Below, one piece after another: positions 8,009-18,504 of a DNA stretch of 33,544 nt. Location of the stretch: the NCBI GenBank assembly GCA_022564115.1, contig JADFMB010000006.1:1-33544 (forward strand), read 5' to 3'. The translations under genes were made by a program, and so were the position numbers. The notes beneath the pieces are model-generated. The model saw only the letters and a list, made by a program, of their open reading frames with translations. It had not been told where the DNA came from and did no database searches. The first letter of the stretch is position 1. The number at the start of each line of letters is the position of its first letter. Origin of the DNA: Pseudomonadota bacterium. Its GTDB lineage: Bacteria; Pseudomonadota; Alphaproteobacteria; Rhodospirillales; Casp-alpha2.

Positions 8009-8871
8009 GTTCCCTTCCCTTGGTTATCCATGTGCCGAGCGTAAAAGGCCAGGAGTTTGGCCGTAAACTCGCCCGTCCGGCCATCGCCGACGGGCTCGCC
8101 GTCAATGCGCACCACCGGCGTGACGAGGACCGTGGTGCCGGTGATGAAGGCCTCGCGCGCTGCTTTCGCCTCGTTGACGGTGAACGGACGTTCGGAGAAG
8201 GCGATCTCGGCCTCCGTGGCCAGCCGCAGAACGGCTTGGCGAGTGATGCCGTTGAGGATGGCGCGGCTGGCGTCGCGGGTGACGAGCTCACCCATCTCGG
8301 TGACGATCCAGGCGTTGGACAACGTGCCTTCCGTCACTTGGCCGCCGCTGTCCACCATCCACGCCTCGGAGGCCCCCGAGTCCTCGGCCTGCTGCTTGCC
8401 GAGGATGTTGGGGAGAAGGGATATGGACTTGATATCGCAGCGCTTCCAGCGAATATCGGGAATGGTGATCACGTCCACCCCGGCGTCCGCCTCATTCCCT
8501 TGGAGGAGCCTCAACCGCCGCGCCGTCACCACCAGGGCGCTTTCGCGGTGATCGGGGAAGGCATGGCTACGAGGCGCCACGCCGCGGGTCACCTGAAGAT
8601 AGACCATGCCGTCGCCGTTCAGGCGGTTGCGGCGGACTACCTCGCGCAGGATGATTTTCAGCGCCCGCCGCGACAAGGGCCAGGCGATTCGTAGCTCGGA
8701 AAGGGAATGCTTGAGGCGGTCGAGATGCCCGTTTTCGTCCACCAGACGGCCGCGGCGGACGGCGATCACCTCGTAGACGCCGTCGGCGAACTGATAGCCC
8801 CGGTCCTCGATATGGACCGCCGCCTCGTGGTGGGGCACGTAGCGGCCGTTGACGTAGGCGATTCGCGTCAT
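8005..8871 (-). CDS. dat: D-amino-acid aminotransferase (fold type IV PLP enzyme)
   Basis: The product has 288 residues from the ATG at 8871, beginning MTRIAYVNGRYV like relatives. The PLP lysine is K148 in RCDIKSISLLPN. The segment RGVAPRSHAFP (from R96) carries the R-x-H carboxylate trap that distinguishes D-amino-acid aminotransferases from branched-chain aminotransferases and aminodeoxychorismate lyase. GQVTEGTLSN and FITGTTVLVTPV bind the cofactor phosphate. The enzyme interconverts D-alanine, D-glutamate and other D-amino acids with their keto acids. The start overlaps the racemase stop by ATGA and the end overlaps the phosphatase start by ATGA, so the three genes are tightly coupled. 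The upstream racemase could supply D-Asp or D-Glu. Confidence 0.9.
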   Translation of the reverse strand: MTRIAYVNGRYVPHHEAAVHIEDRGYQFADGVYEVIAVRRGRLVDENGHLDRLKHSLSELRIAWPLSRRALKIILREVVRRNRLNGDGMVYLQVTRGVAPRSHAFPDHRESALVVTARRLRLLQGNEADAGVDVITIPDIRWKRCDIKSISLLPNILGKQQAEDSGASEAWMVDSGGQVTEGTLSNAWIVTEMGELVTRDASRAILNGITRQAVLRLATEAEIAFSERPFTVNEAKAAREAFITGTTVLVTPVVRIDGEPVGDGRTGEFTAKLLAFYARHMDNQGKGT

Positions 8872-9632
8872 GCGCTTTGCCGCTGCCGCGTTTCCCGGGC
8901 CCCGGGCGGTGGCCGGTCGCGGCCCCGGGACCACCGGACGCAGGCTTCCGCCAGGGCCGTGGTGGCGTCCACGTAACGCCCCCCGGAAGCATCATCGTTC
9001 TTCAGCGCCACCGGGATCTCGGTGCAGGCGAGGATAACGACGCGCGCGCCGCGCCCGAGAAGGTTGTCGGCGGCGGCGCGCAGGAGCTCCTCCGCCTGAG
9101 CCGTCCGCCCCGCCTTCACCAGGCCGATGCCGGGCGTCACCAGGGTTTCCATGTCGCCGTCCTCGGGAACCATGCACTCGTAGCCGTGACTGGCGAGCCG
9201 CGCCGGGTAGATGCCGGCATCAAGGGTGCCGGCGGTGGCGAGAAGCCCCACTGGGCCATCGGGGACACCCAGGCGCTCCATGGCGGTGCCGGCGGCGTCG
9301 ACGATATGCAGAACCGGAACGGAACTTTCTCGGGCCAGGTCATCGTACCAGTGGTGGGCCGTGTTGCACGGGATGGCGATACATTCGACCCCCGCCCGCA
9401 CCAACGTGCGCAGGCCCTCGATCATGGCCGGCAACGGCGATTCCCTTCCCTCGACGATGGAGGCCGAACGGTCCGGCACCTGCGGCACCGAATAAACGAT
9501 AAGGGGCAGGTGGTCCTGATCCCTCGACGCCGGGGTCAGCTCAAGGACCTTACGCATGAAATCGACCGTTGCCATCGGCCCCATGCCGCCCAGCACCCCG
9601 ATGGCGCCCGCCGTTTTCCGTTTCGCTCCCAT
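8868..9632 (-). CDS. Aspartate/glutamate racemase family protein
   Basis: The 254-residue product has GVLGGMGPMATVDF at the start and two catalytic cysteines in the usual contexts, C89 in IPCNTAHHW and C203 in LACTEIP. This is the two-base, cofactor-free racemase arrangement of the Asp/Glu/hydantoin racemase family, aspartate-racemase (YgeA) branch. It would convert L-Asp or L-Glu to the D-form in the cytoplasm. The C-terminal ~25 residues are Arg/Pro-rich and probably disordered. The start codon shares one base with the trkA stop (TGATG), and GGAG lies 8 bases upstream inside trkA. Substrate choice between Asp and Glu is not decided by sequence. Confidence 0.88.
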   Translation of the reverse strand: MGAKRKTAGAIGVLGGMGPMATVDFMRKVLELTPASRDQDHLPLIVYSVPQVPDRSASIVEGRESPLPAMIEGLRTLVRAGVECIAIPCNTAHHWYDDLARESSVPVLHIVDAAGTAMERLGVPDGPVGLLATAGTLDAGIYPARLASHGYECMVPEDGDMETLVTPGIGLVKAGRTAQAEELLRAAADNLLGRGARVVILACTEIPVALKNDDASGGRYVDATTALAEACVRWSRGRDRPPPGARETRQRQSA

Positions 9633-11008
9633 CAGAAGTACTCCAACTGCACGGAAAACATCTTTTCCACTTGGCGGATCACGTCCTCGGCGGCGAACAG
9701 GACCACCCTGTCCTTGGCCTGCACCACCGTCGAGCCGCGCGGGCAGATCATTTCGCCGTCCCGCACGATGGCGCCCAGCAGCACCCCCGGCGGAAGCTTC
9801 ACCTCTTTCAGGGGCTTGCCGACCAATTCGGAGGTTTCCAGCGCCTCGGCTTCGATTAGTTCGCCGAAACCTTCGCGCAGCGTATGGACGGAATGGATGC
9901 GGCCGCGCCGCACGTATTGCAGGATCGTCGATACGGTGATGTTGCGGGGGCTGACCACCACGTCGATGCCGAGCGAATTGATCAACGGCTCGTAAGTCCC
10001 GGTGTTGATCAGCGTTATCGCCCGTTTACAGCCGTAGCGCTTGGCCAGCAGCGAGGCGAGGATATTGGTTTCGTCGTTGTTGGTTACCGCGACCACGGTT
10101 TCCGTCTGGCTGATGTTGGCTTCTTCGAGGATTTCAGGGTCGAGGACGTCGCCGTTGATGACCATGGTGTTTTCCAGCATCCCGGAAATCTGTTCGGCGC
10201 GCTCCTTGCTGGCTTCGATGATCTTGGCCTTGACCCAGTCGTGTTCCTTTTCGATCGCCTGGGCCAGGAAAAGCCCGATATTGCCGCCGCCGAAGATCAA
10301 CAGCCGGCGGGCTTCGCGTTCCTCATGGCCGAAGGCGGCCATGGCGCGGGACACCTGTTCGGAATCAACGACGAAATAAACCTCGTCGCCGGGCACCATA
10401 TGGTCGTCGGCTGTCGGCACCATGGGCTTGGAATCCCGCATCAGGCCGACGATGACGATATTAAGATCGGGGAAAAGCTGCGTCAGCTGCCTGAGCGGCG
10501 TATTGACCAGCGGGCAGGTTTCCTCGCAACGGACGCCGATCAGCTTCACCTTGCCGTTGACCAGCGGGATCATTTCGAACGCGCCCGGCACCTGAAGGCG
10601 GCGAGTCACGGCGCGGGCGACTTCGATTTCCGGCGAAATAATGACGTCGATGGGCATGTGATCGCGGGAAAACAGGTTGGCGTAGATGGGATGCAGGTAG
10701 CTTTGCTCGCGCACCCGGGCGATCTTGGTCGGCACGTCGAACAGCGAATGCGCGACCTGACAGGCGACCATGTTGACCTCGTCGGCGTAGGTGACGGCGA
10801 TGATCATGTCGGCGTCGGCGATCCCGGCCCGCTCAAGGACGTCCGGGTTCGACGCATGGCCGACCACGCCCTGCGCGTCCAAGGTGTCGCTGACGCGGCG
10901 CACCAGCTCCGGGTCCTGGTCGACGACCGTAACGTCGTTGTTTTCAAGGGCCAGATGGCGGGCGATGTTGAAACCGACCTGTCCGGCGCCGCAGACGATA
11001 ACCTTCAT
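9632..11008 (-). CDS. trkA: Trk potassium uptake regulatory subunit TrkA
   Basis: The product has 458 residues in two repeats, each a Rossmann NAD(H)-binding RCK-N domain followed by an RCK-C domain. The first dinucleotide motif is CGAGQVGFNIA (residues 6-16) and the second IFGGGNIGLFLA (about 237-248). TrkA forms the cytoplasmic gating ring of the TrkH/TrkG potassium channel; no trkH gene is in this window. The place after ntrYX is conserved in many alphaproteobacteria. AAAGG lies upstream of the ATG. A 96-base gap separates it from ntrX, and the racemase start overlaps its stop. Confidence 0.96.
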   Translation of the reverse strand: MKVIVCGAGQVGFNIARHLALENNDVTVVDQDPELVRRVSDTLDAQGVVGHASNPDVLERAGIADADMIIAVTYADEVNMVACQVAHSLFDVPTKIARVREQSYLHPIYANLFSRDHMPIDVIISPEIEVARAVTRRLQVPGAFEMIPLVNGKVKLIGVRCEETCPLVNTPLRQLTQLFPDLNIVIVGLMRDSKPMVPTADDHMVPGDEVYFVVDSEQVSRAMAAFGHEEREARRLLIFGGGNIGLFLAQAIEKEHDWVKAKIIEASKERAEQISGMLENTMVINGDVLDPEILEEANISQTETVVAVTNNDETNILASLLAKRYGCKRAITLINTGTYEPLINSLGIDVVVSPRNITVSTILQYVRRGRIHSVHTLREGFGELIEAEALETSELVGKPLKEVKLPPGVLLGAIVRDGEMICPRGSTVVQAKDRVVLFAAEDVIRQVEKMFSVQLEYF

Positions 11009-11104
11009 AAAGCCGTTGCCTTTTCTGTCATCGCGAGGCCGCCCCAGGTCATGACCTAGCCTAGGAACTTAGCCGGAAAGCGGGCATCGTCAACGCACCG
11101 TCCG

Positions 11105-12496
11105 TTATTGCCTGTCTTCGTTGCGCACGCCCAAGGATTTGAGCTTGCGGTGCAGGGCCGAGCGTTCCATGCCGATGAACTCGGCCGTTTTCGATATGTT
11201 GCCGCCGAAACGGGTCACCTGGGCCATCAGGTATTCGCGCTCGAAAATTTCCCGTGCGTCGCGCAGCCCCAGGCCCATGATCTCCATGTTTCCTTCCATG
11301 TTGCCGCTGACCGGGGCGTCGGCGTTGATTTCAGGCGGCAACATGTCGATACCGATGGGTTTCGAAGGGTCGTCAGGGGCCATGATCAACAGCCGCTCGA
11401 TGACGTTGCGCAGCTCGCGGACGTTGCCGGGCCATGAATAAGCCTGCAAAACGGCCACGGCGTCGGCATTGACTTCCCGGCGCGGCCGACCGGTGGCGGT
11501 GGCGGCGCGTTCCATGAAGTGCCGGGCCAGGAGCGGGATATCGTCCGGGTGCTTTTTCAGCGGCGGCACCTCGATCGGCACCACGTTCAGACGGTAGAAA
11601 AAATCTTCGCGGAAACGCCCGGCGGCGATCTCCTCGGTCAGGTCGGCCGTCGAGGCGGCGACCACGCGGACATCGACCTCGATCCGGGTAGTGCCGCCGA
11701 CGCGCTCGAAAACCTGTTCCTGCAGGACGCGAACGATCTTGCCCTGGGTTTCCAGGGGCATGTCGGCGACCTCGTCGAGGAACAGGGTGCCGTTGTGGGC
11801 GGCCTCGAAGGTCCCCACCTTTTGTTGCGTTTCGCCATCGGGGCCCGCGTATTCGGCTCCGAACAACTCGATTTCAACCCGCTCGGGCAGCAAGGTGGCG
11901 CAATTGATGACGACGAATGGACCTTTGGCGCGGCGCGATTGCGCGTGCAGCATCCGGGCCACGACTTCCTTGCCCGATCCCGCCGGGCCGGTAATCAGAA
12001 CCCGGCTGTTGGTGGGCGCCACCCGGTCGATGGATTCCTTGACCTCGCGGATGGCCTGGGATTGGCCGATCAGTTCATTGGCGGTGCCGGCGCGAAGCCT
12101 CAGCTCCTCGTTTTCGCGGCGTAGGCGGTCGGTCTCGATGGCGCGTTCGACCAGAACAATCAGGCGGTCGGCCTTGAACGGTTTTTCGATGAAGTCATAG
12201 GCGCCGTCCTTGATGGCGGTGACAGCGGTTTCGATGTTGCCGTGGCCGCTCATCATCAGAACCGGGATCGCCGGATGGTCCCGTTTCAGGATCTTGAGGA
12301 TGCCGAGGCCGTCCATCTCGCTTCCCTGAAGCCAGATATCCAACAGCACCAGACTCGGCCGCCGGGCCTCGACGGCGCTCAAGGCGTCGGCGCTGCCGGC
12401 CGCTTCGCGGGTCTGGTATCCCTCGTCCTGAAGGATGCCCGAGGTCAGCACCCGGATATCGGCTTCGTCGTCAACTATCAGGATGTCGTGTGCCAT
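11105..12496 (-). CDS. ntrX: Response regulator NtrX
   Basis: The product has 463 residues: receiver domain with phospho-acceptor D53 (LVLLDIWLQGSE, the NtrX-type WLQGS), AAA+ domain with Walker A GPAGSGKE (170-177) and Walker B LFLDEV (238-243), and a Fis-type HTH (GGNISKTAEFIGMERSALHRKL). Where sigma-54 activators carry GAFTGA, this protein has GAEYAGPDGE, so it should not remodel sigma-54 holoenzyme. This loss is usual in alphaproteobacterial NtrX, which works as a repressor/activator with sigma-70. It pairs with NtrY, whose gene ends 13 bases upstream. GAGGAACC serves as ribosome site. NtrYX is linked to nitrogen, redox and envelope control. Confidence 0.95.
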   Translation of the reverse strand: MAHDILIVDDEADIRVLTSGILQDEGYQTREAAGSADALSAVEARRPSLVLLDIWLQGSEMDGLGILKILKRDHPAIPVLMMSGHGNIETAVTAIKDGAYDFIEKPFKADRLIVLVERAIETDRLRRENEELRLRAGTANELIGQSQAIREVKESIDRVAPTNSRVLITGPAGSGKEVVARMLHAQSRRAKGPFVVINCATLLPERVEIELFGAEYAGPDGETQQKVGTFEAAHNGTLFLDEVADMPLETQGKIVRVLQEQVFERVGGTTRIEVDVRVVAASTADLTEEIAAGRFREDFFYRLNVVPIEVPPLKKHPDDIPLLARHFMERAATATGRPRREVNADAVAVLQAYSWPGNVRELRNVIERLLIMAPDDPSKPIGIDMLPPEINADAPVSGNMEGNMEIMGLGLRDAREIFEREYLMAQVTRFGGNISKTAEFIGMERSALHRKLKSLGVRNEDRQ

Positions 12497-12509
12497 GGTT
12501 CCTCGGCCT

Positions 12510-14813
12510 CTAATATCCGTGGGATATCAAGCTGGTCGCCACCTTCATCGGGTCTAGCTCTTCTTCTTCGCCGTTGGGGCCGGTCCCGGCAGGCTGTTCC
12601 ATCGGGTAGAAAACCAACGACACCCTGGCACCGCCGCCGTCACGATCTTCTAGCAGCAAATGGCCGTTATGGTCTTCCATGATCTTCTTGACGATGGCGA
12701 GGCCGAGCCCGGTGCCCTTGGTGCGCGTGGTCACGTAGGGCTCGGTCAATTGTTCGCGGTGCTCCTTGGGCAGGCCGAGGCCGTTGTCTTCGATGGTCAG
12801 GGTAACGACGTTCTCCTCAAAGTTCCCATCCTTGTTCTTCCCAGGACCGGTGCCGAGGGTGACATGAATTTGGCCCTTGGGCGCCTTATCCCCTTGGTCC
12901 TCCTTGCGGCCGATAATGGCTTCGGCGGCGTTCTTGAAAAGATTGGTCAAGGCCCGGGAAACCTGACGGTGGTCGCAATAAAGCCGGATGTTGTCTCCGG
13001 GCAGGTCGGCGTCATAGCCGATGTCCGGATGGCGGTTGGTTTCCAGGGTCATGACCCCGCGGCAGATTTCCGACAGGTTCTCGTTCTTCAACGACAGTTG
13101 CGGCATCCTGGCGAACGACGAAAACTCGTCTACCATGCGGTGAAGGTCCTCGACCTGGCGGACGATGGTCTCGGTGCAATTGGCGAAGGTTTCCGGGTCG
13201 CTTTTGATCTCGCCCAGGTATTTCCGCTTCAACCGTTCCGCCGAAAGCTGGATCGGCGTCAGCGGGTTCTTGATCTCGTGGGCGATGCGCCTGGCGACGT
13301 CGGCCCAGGCGGCCTTGCGCTGGGCCGAGAACAGCTCGGTCACGTCGTCGAAGGTCACCACGTAGCCGATGATATCCCCGGCCAGCTTTTCGGCGGCGAT
13401 GGAAACCACCAAGGTGCTGAAACGGCCCTTCCGGCCGACCTTGATTTCCGCCTGTTGCGAGCGTTCCGGCCGGTCCAACGCCTGTTCCAGCAATTCCGCC
13501 ATTTCCGGAACCGCTTCGCCAAGGGATTGGCCGATGGATTGATCGAGGTCCGTCTCCAGCAAATCCGACGCCGAACGGTTGGTAAGATGGATTTTGCCCT
13601 GGGCGTCGAGGCCGATGACGCCGGCGGAAACGCCCGCCAGCACCGTTTCCGTGAACCGGCGGCGTTCGTCGAGTTCGCGGTTAGCGTCCATCAAGCCTTC
13701 CTGAGTGCTTTTCAACTGCCTGGTCATGGTGTTGAAGGTGCGCCCGAGAGTGGAAATTTCATCGCTGCTGTCGGTGGCGTCGACGGTGACGTTCAAATCA
13801 CCTTCGCTGACCCTTTTGGCGGCCCGGATCAGGGAGCTGATCGGCCTCGCCATTTGGGTCGAAACGGTCAAGCCTACCCAGATGGCGGCCAACAACAAAA
13901 GCAAGGCGACGACGATGAAGATCATCACGAAGCTGATCTGGATGCCACCGCGTTTCGCTTCCATGGCCTTGTAACGGCCGGCGGCCTCATCGATCAGCTT
14001 GATATGTTCGATGACCTTCGGATCGACGAAGCGTTCGACCAGCAGAAAGGCATCGACGAAACTCTGCAGCCGGACGAGGGCCCGGATGCGGTCCTCGGTG
14101 CGGCCGCGGAAGATGGCGATTTCGCCCCGGCTGGCGTTATCGAAAACCTCTTTCGGAATGCGTTCGGCCTTGAGCGACAGGCTGAGTTCGGAGCGCGCCA
14201 TGATCTGTCCGCCGCGGTCGATGACCAGGACTTCCGACAGCGCCCTGAGCGCCGCGTGATGCGATAGGATTTGGTTGAACCGCCGGGGATTGGTGCCGAC
14301 AAGCGGGGCGTTGAAATTCAAGTCGCCGGCGATGGCGAAGGCGTCAACGGAAATGTTCTTGCGGTGCTCCTGCAGGTAAGCCCGGGTGACCGCCTGGGAT
14401 TTGTTGATGGCGTCCTTGACCTTGTCCGAGAACCACCCATCAAGCGCGTAATTGATGAACAGGGCCGAGAACACGGCGACCAGGATGGCCGGCGCCACCG
14501 CGACCAAGCCAAACAGCATAACCAGTCGGCCGTGCAAGCCGGCGCCGGCCTGGCCGCGGCGTTCCCGCCACAGGGTGACCAGCCGCCGGGCGACCACCAG
14601 GCCCAACAGCAGCAGGATAATGCCGTCCACGTAAAGCAGGTTGAGGATCGTCTGCACGTCGGTGATGGCCGACATTCGTCTTGTCATGGTGGCGAGGGTG
14701 GCGGTTCCCGAAACCACGGCTAAAACGACCAGGGCATAGGCCATTTTCCGGTGCACGCTGGCGCTGGTCATCCAGGCGCGGATCTTTTCCATGGTCGAGG
14801 GGGTGTCGGTCAT
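12510..14813 (-). CDS. ntrY: Membrane sensor histidine kinase NtrY
   Basis: The product has 767 residues. Membrane segments lie near 24-42, 62-78 and 96-122, then a periplasmic sensor region, then a fourth segment at about 293-317. A HAMP linker follows (about 318-372), a PAS domain (about 385-490), the HisKA box with H512 in [15 protein letters not shown], and an ATPase domain with [17 protein letters not shown] and [11 protein letters not shown]. This is the complete NtrY architecture. The cognate regulator is NtrX just downstream. Its start overlaps the ntrC stop by four bases, so the second two-component pair is translated in series with the first. The signal sensed is not evident from sequence. 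Confidence 0.96.
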   Translation of the reverse strand: MTDTPSTMEKIRAWMTSASVHRKMAYALVVLAVVSGTATLATMTRRMSAITDVQTILNLLYVDGIILLLLGLVVARRLVTLWRERRGQAGAGLHGRLVMLFGLVAVAPAILVAVFSALFINYALDGWFSDKVKDAINKSQAVTRAYLQEHRKNISVDAFAIAGDLNFNAPLVGTNPRRFNQILSHHAALRALSEVLVIDRGGQIMARSELSLSLKAERIPKEVFDNASRGEIAIFRGRTEDRIRALVRLQSFVDAFLLVERFVDPKVIEHIKLIDEAAGRYKAMEAKRGGIQISFVMIFIVVALLLLLAAIWVGLTVSTQMARPISSLIRAAKRVSEGDLNVTVDATDSSDEISTLGRTFNTMTRQLKSTQEGLMDANRELDERRRFTETVLAGVSAGVIGLDAQGKIHLTNRSASDLLETDLDQSIGQSLGEAVPEMAELLEQALDRPERSQQAEIKVGRKGRFSTLVVSIAAEKLAGDIIGYVVTFDDVTELFSAQRKAAWADVARRIAHEIKNPLTPIQLSAERLKRKYLGEIKSDPETFANCTETIVRQVEDLHRMVDEFSSFARMPQLSLKNENLSEICRGVMTLETNRHPDIGYDADLPGDNIRLYCDHRQVSRALTNLFKNAAEAIIGRKEDQGDKAPKGQIHVTLGTGPGKNKDGNFEENVVTLTIEDNGLGLPKEHREQLTEPYVTTRTKGTGLGLAIVKKIMEDHNGHLLLEDRDGGGARVSLVFYPMEQPAGTGPNGEEEELDPMKVATSLISHGY

Positions 14814-16240
14814 TTCGCCCCCCTGACGATCGGAATGTTCAATTCACGAATCTTTTTCCGCAGCGTGTTGCGGTTCAGTCCCAGGACCTCCGCGGCCCGG
14901 ATCTGGTTGCCCTTGGTCGCCCGCAAGGTCAGGGTAATCAGCGGCCGCTCGACCTCCTTGAGCACGCGCTGATAAAGGCCGGCCGCCGGCAGCCCGTCGG
15001 CATGGGCCGAGAAATAGATGGAAAGACGGTTTTCCACCGTTTGCGACAACCCTTTTTCCTCGTCCTCGGCATTCTCCGGCGAGGCGTCGGCCAGTTCGGC
15101 CTTGATGTCCTCGACGGTGATGACCTCTTGCGAATACAGCGCCGCCAGGCGCCGGATCAAGTTTTCCAGTTCGCGCACGTTGCCGGGCCATGAATAGACC
15201 TTCAGGCGATCCATGGCCGCGTTGTCGATGATTTTCCAGGGCAGCCCCTCCGCCGCCGCCTTGGCCAGGAAGGACCGCACCAACTCGGGAATATCCTCGG
15301 TACGTTCGCGAAGCGGCGGCAGGCGGATCGGCACTACGTTGAGGCGGAAATACAGATCCTCGCGGAACAGGCCCTGGCGGATCAATTGTTTCAGGTCGTG
15401 GTGGGTGGCGGCGACGATACGGGCGTCGGCCTTGATCGGCATGCGCCCGCCGACGGTGGTGTATTCCCCTTCCTGCAGCACCCGGAGCAAGCGGGTCTGG
15501 GCTTCCGGGGGCATGTCGCCGATTTCGTCCAGGAACAGGGTTCCCCCTTCGGCCTGTTCGAATCGACCGGACTGGCGGGAATGGGCGCCGGTAAAGGCGC
15601 CTTTTTCATGGCCGAACAGCTCGCTTTCGATCAGTTCCCTGGGGATCGCCGCCATGTTGATGGCGACGAAGGGCCCGTCCTTGCGTTTGCCGTAATCGTG
15701 CAGCGCCCGGGCGACAAGTTCCTTGCCGGTGCCGGATTCGCCGTTGATGATCACCGTCAGATCGGTGCCCATCAGCCGCGCCAAGGTGCGGTAGATTTCC
15801 TGCATTGCCGGCGATCGGCCGATCAACGGCAGGGCGTCTTCGGCTTCGGTGTCGGTTTTCTCTTCGGCCGAGCGTGGGGTTTCCAAACCGCGGCGGACGA
15901 CTTCCACCAGTTTATTGATGTCGAAAGGCTTGGGCAGGTATTCGAAAGCGCCCCGTTCGGTCGCCTTGACGGCGGTCAGAAGCGTGTTCTGGGCGCTCAT
16001 GACGATGATCCGGAGTTCCGGACGGATGCCGCGGATGCGGGGGATCAAATCGAGCCCGTTTTCGTCGGGCATGATGACATCGGTGATGACAATGTCGCCG
16101 TCGCCGTCGCTGACCCACCGCCACAGGGTCGCCGCGTTGCCGGTCGCCCGGACCTCGTATCCGGCGCGGCCCAGGGCCTGGCTGACGACGGTGCGGATGG
16201 CGCCGTCGTCATCGGCGACGAGGACGGTCGGCGCCGCCAT
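14810..16240 (-). CDS. ntrC: Nitrogen regulator NtrC (sigma-54 activator)
   Basis: The product has 476 residues from the ATG at 16240, chosen because GGAGGAG lies 8 bases upstream, [12 protein letters not shown] starts the receiver fold, and the ATG shares one base with the ntrB stop (TGATG). A longer frame to 16330 only reads into ntrB. D54 in ITDVIMPDE is the phospho-acceptor. The AAA+ domain carries GESGTGKE (167-174) and an intact GAFTGA loop (214-219), so it contacts sigma-54. The C-terminal Fis-type HTH includes [21 protein letters not shown]. It activates glutamine synthetase and nitrogen-scavenging genes when phosphorylated by NtrB. Confidence 0.97.
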   Translation of the reverse strand: MAAPTVLVADDDGAIRTVVSQALGRAGYEVRATGNAATLWRWVSDGDGDIVITDVIMPDENGLDLIPRIRGIRPELRIIVMSAQNTLLTAVKATERGAFEYLPKPFDINKLVEVVRRGLETPRSAEEKTDTEAEDALPLIGRSPAMQEIYRTLARLMGTDLTVIINGESGTGKELVARALHDYGKRKDGPFVAINMAAIPRELIESELFGHEKGAFTGAHSRQSGRFEQAEGGTLFLDEIGDMPPEAQTRLLRVLQEGEYTTVGGRMPIKADARIVAATHHDLKQLIRQGLFREDLYFRLNVVPIRLPPLRERTEDIPELVRSFLAKAAAEGLPWKIIDNAAMDRLKVYSWPGNVRELENLIRRLAALYSQEVITVEDIKAELADASPENAEDEEKGLSQTVENRLSIYFSAHADGLPAAGLYQRVLKEVERPLITLTLRATKGNQIRAAEVLGLNRNTLRKKIRELNIPIVRGAK

Positions 16241-17376
16241 CAGGGGGTCTCCTCCGGGTCGCCCAGGGCGTCGCCTTCGGCCATCGGCAGCATGACGCGG
16301 AACTCGGTCTTCCTGGGCTCGCTTTGGCATTCGATGACGCCGCCGTGGTCGCCGATGATCTTGGCCACCAGCGCCAGGCCCAGGCCCGAGCCCTGGGGTT
16401 TCGATGTGACGAAGGGATCGAACAGGTATTCCTTGATGTCTTCGGGGATGCCTTCACCGTTGTCCTTGACGCTGACCCTGAGCGGCAGATGAATGCGTGA
16501 GCCGGCGCCCGGGACGGCGAACCGCACGCCTTGTTGATAGGCGGTTTCAAGGGTGATTTCGCCGCCCTTGGCGGGCGCCGCCTCGGCGGCGTTCTTGATC
16601 AGGTTGAGGAATGCCTGAACCAGTTGGTCCCGGTTGCCGAGAACCGGCGGCAGCGACGGGTCGAAATTGGTGACATAGCGTAAATGCTTGCCGAAACCGT
16701 TTTTCGCCAGTTGCTGGACCCGGTCCAGCACCTGATGGATGTTGACCGCCTGGCGTTCGAGGGGGCCGCTTTCGGAAAACACCTCCATGCGGTCCACCAT
16801 GTTGCAAATCCGGTCCGCCTCGTCGCGGATAAGTTTTGTCAAGGCGCGGTCGTCGCCGGTGGAATTCTGTTCCAGAAGCTGCGCCGCGCCGCGGATTCCG
16901 GAAAGCGGGTTCTTGACCTCATGGGCCAGCATCGCCGCCATCGCCGTCACCGACCGGGCGGCGCCGCGGTGGGTCAGTTGGCGGTCGATTTTGTCGGCGA
17001 TGGACCGCTGTTGCAGGGTCACCACCACCGATTTCGGGTCTTCGGCCAGGGGCGAGGCGTGGAGGTTGACGAAATGCCTGCCGATGCGGGGCGATTCCAG
17101 GGTGACTCCGTATTCGGATATCGCGAAGCCCCTTTCGCGAACCTGCTGGATCAGGGAAAAAAGCGGGTTGTCATCGGGAAGCAGTTCCAAGAGCGCCCGC
17201 CCCTTCAGGTGCTCGGCGCCGCCCTGCAGGAAATTCTCCGCCGCCGAATTGACATGGACAATGGCTCCGGCGCCGTTAACGACGATGATCGCCGAGGCCA
17301 GGGCATTGAGGATGCTGTCGGCGGCGATGTCGGGTCCGCCGGCCGTTTGGCGGAGGGCGACCACGCGTTTCGCCAT
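16240..17376 (-). CDS. ntrB: Nitrogen sensor histidine kinase/phosphatase NtrB
   Basis: The product has 378 residues from the ATG at 17376; the frame upstream of this point is a shadow of dusB. An N-terminal PAS domain (about 18-125) is followed by the phospho-accepting H152 in [15 protein letters not shown] and an ATPase domain with [16 protein letters not shown] and GSGLGLALV. There are no membrane segments, as expected for the soluble NtrB that responds to PII protein. The start shares one base with the dusB stop (TGATG). The ribosome site is weak, so translation probably depends on coupling to dusB. Confidence 0.96.
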   Translation of the reverse strand: MAKRVVALRQTAGGPDIAADSILNALASAIIVVNGAGAIVHVNSAAENFLQGGAEHLKGRALLELLPDDNPLFSLIQQVRERGFAISEYGVTLESPRIGRHFVNLHASPLAEDPKSVVVTLQQRSIADKIDRQLTHRGAARSVTAMAAMLAHEVKNPLSGIRGAAQLLEQNSTGDDRALTKLIRDEADRICNMVDRMEVFSESGPLERQAVNIHQVLDRVQQLAKNGFGKHLRYVTNFDPSLPPVLGNRDQLVQAFLNLIKNAAEAAPAKGGEITLETAYQQGVRFAVPGAGSRIHLPLRVSVKDNGEGIPEDIKEYLFDPFVTSKPQGSGLGLALVAKIIGDHGGVIECQSEPRKTEFRVMLPMAEGDALGDPEETP

Positions 17377-18362
17377 CAGGCCGCCATCCGCTCGATGATC
17401 GGCTGGTAAAACCCCCGCAACAGGGACTTTACCGTTTCCGGGTCGTCGGCGCGCATGACCTGGGAACGGAACTCGGCCGATTTCGGCAGGCTCTTGGAGT
17501 ACCAGCCCAGGTGCTTGCGGGCGATGCGCAGCCCGCCCCGGACCCCGTAATGGGTCAACATGGCGTCGTAGTGTTCGAGGATAATGGCGAGCTGTTCGGA
17601 AAGGGTCGGGTCGGCCAGGCGCTCGCCGGTTTCGAGGTAATGCCGGACCTGGTTCGGAAACCACGGCTTGCCGTAGGCGCCGCGCCCGATCAGAACCCCG
17701 TCGGCGCCGGACTGGGCCAACGCCTTTTGGGCATCCTCGAGGCTGACGATATCGCCGTTGGCGAACACCGGGATGGAGACCGCTTCCTTGACCCGGCTGA
17801 TGAACGCCCAATCGGCGCTGCCTTTGTAGAACTGGCACCGGGTGCGGCCATGCACCGACACCGCCTTGATCCCGCATTCCTCGGCGATGCGGGCCAATTT
17901 CGGCGCGTTCAGGCTTTGGTCGTCCCAACCGGTGCGCATTTTCACCGTCACCGGAATGCCGACGGCGGCCACGGCGGCCTTGAAGATGCCGGCCGCCAGC
18001 TTTTCGTCGCGCATCAGCGCCGATCCGGCGTCGCCGTTGGTCACCTTTTTCACCGGACAGCCGAGGTTGAGGTCGATCAGGGACGCGCCGCGGTCTTCGT
18101 TCAGCCGCGCCGCCTCGGCTACCACCTCGGGCTCACAGCCGGCCAACTGTACCGCTATCGGGTGTTCGTCGGCGCAATGGGTGGCCATCTTCAGGGTTTT
18201 CCTGGCGGCGTGGATCATCGCCTTGGAGGCGATCATCTCGGACACCACGAGGCCGACTCCGCAACCCTTGACCAGGCGGCGGAACGGCATGTCGGTTACC
18301 CCCGACATGGGAGCCAGGATCACGGGACTGTCCAGGCTGACGGAGCCAATTTTGGGTGACAT
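17376..18362 (-). CDS. dusB: tRNA-dihydrouridine synthase DusB (NifR3)
   Basis: The 328-residue FMN-dependent TIM-barrel protein has [12 protein letters not shown] at the first strand, catalytic C102 in [27 protein letters not shown] and FANGDIVS with [10 protein letters not shown] near the C-terminal end of the barrel. It reduces uridine to dihydrouridine in tRNA D-loops. Its position as first gene of the ntr operon is the nifR3-ntrBC arrangement of alphaproteobacteria. A plausible sigma-70 promoter lies 29-56 bases upstream. The ribosome site is weak. Confidence 0.96.
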   Translation of the reverse strand: MSPKIGSVSLDSPVILAPMSGVTDMPFRRLVKGCGVGLVVSEMIASKAMIHAARKTLKMATHCADEHPIAVQLAGCEPEVVAEAARLNEDRGASLIDLNLGCPVKKVTNGDAGSALMRDEKLAAGIFKAAVAAVGIPVTVKMRTGWDDQSLNAPKLARIAEECGIKAVSVHGRTRCQFYKGSADWAFISRVKEAVSIPVFANGDIVSLEDAQKALAQSGADGVLIGRGAYGKPWFPNQVRHYLETGERLADPTLSEQLAIILEHYDAMLTHYGVRGGLRIARKHLGWYSKSLPKSAEFRSQVMRADDPETVKSLLRGFYQPIIERMAA

Positions 18363-18390
18363 GGGGCTGAGGCTTTGCTTTGTTGCCTGT

Positions 18391-18418
18391 TTATTAGGCG
18401 ATTTTACCGCAATTACAA
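18391..18418 (-). promoter_or_regulatory. Putative sigma-70 promoter of the dusB-ntr operon
   Basis: Minus-strand reading gives TTGTAA (18413-18418), a 16-base spacer and TAATAA (18391-18396), in a short AT-rich island. Predicted start is near 18384, about 20 bases before the dusB ATG. No sigma-54 GG-N10-GC element was seen here. The whole interval 18363-18504 between dusB and the next gene contains no other convincing feature. Confidence 0.5.
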
Positions 18419-18504
18419 TGATTTTACGTGGGGATTTTGCTTAAATTGCAGGCATCCGGGCTTTATTTCACTCCGGCAGGCCACCGGTAGATCAGTTTCG
18501 GGCC

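Noticed and set aside
11105-12496. Loss of the GAFTGA motif in NtrX as a novelty
   Set aside because: Alphaproteobacterial NtrX proteins generally lack a proper GAFTGA loop, so this is normal for the family.
12660-14267. 535-codon plus-strand frame
   Set aside because: Antisense shadow of ntrY; no domain and a composition rich in Gly, Asp, Arg and Gln typical of shadows.
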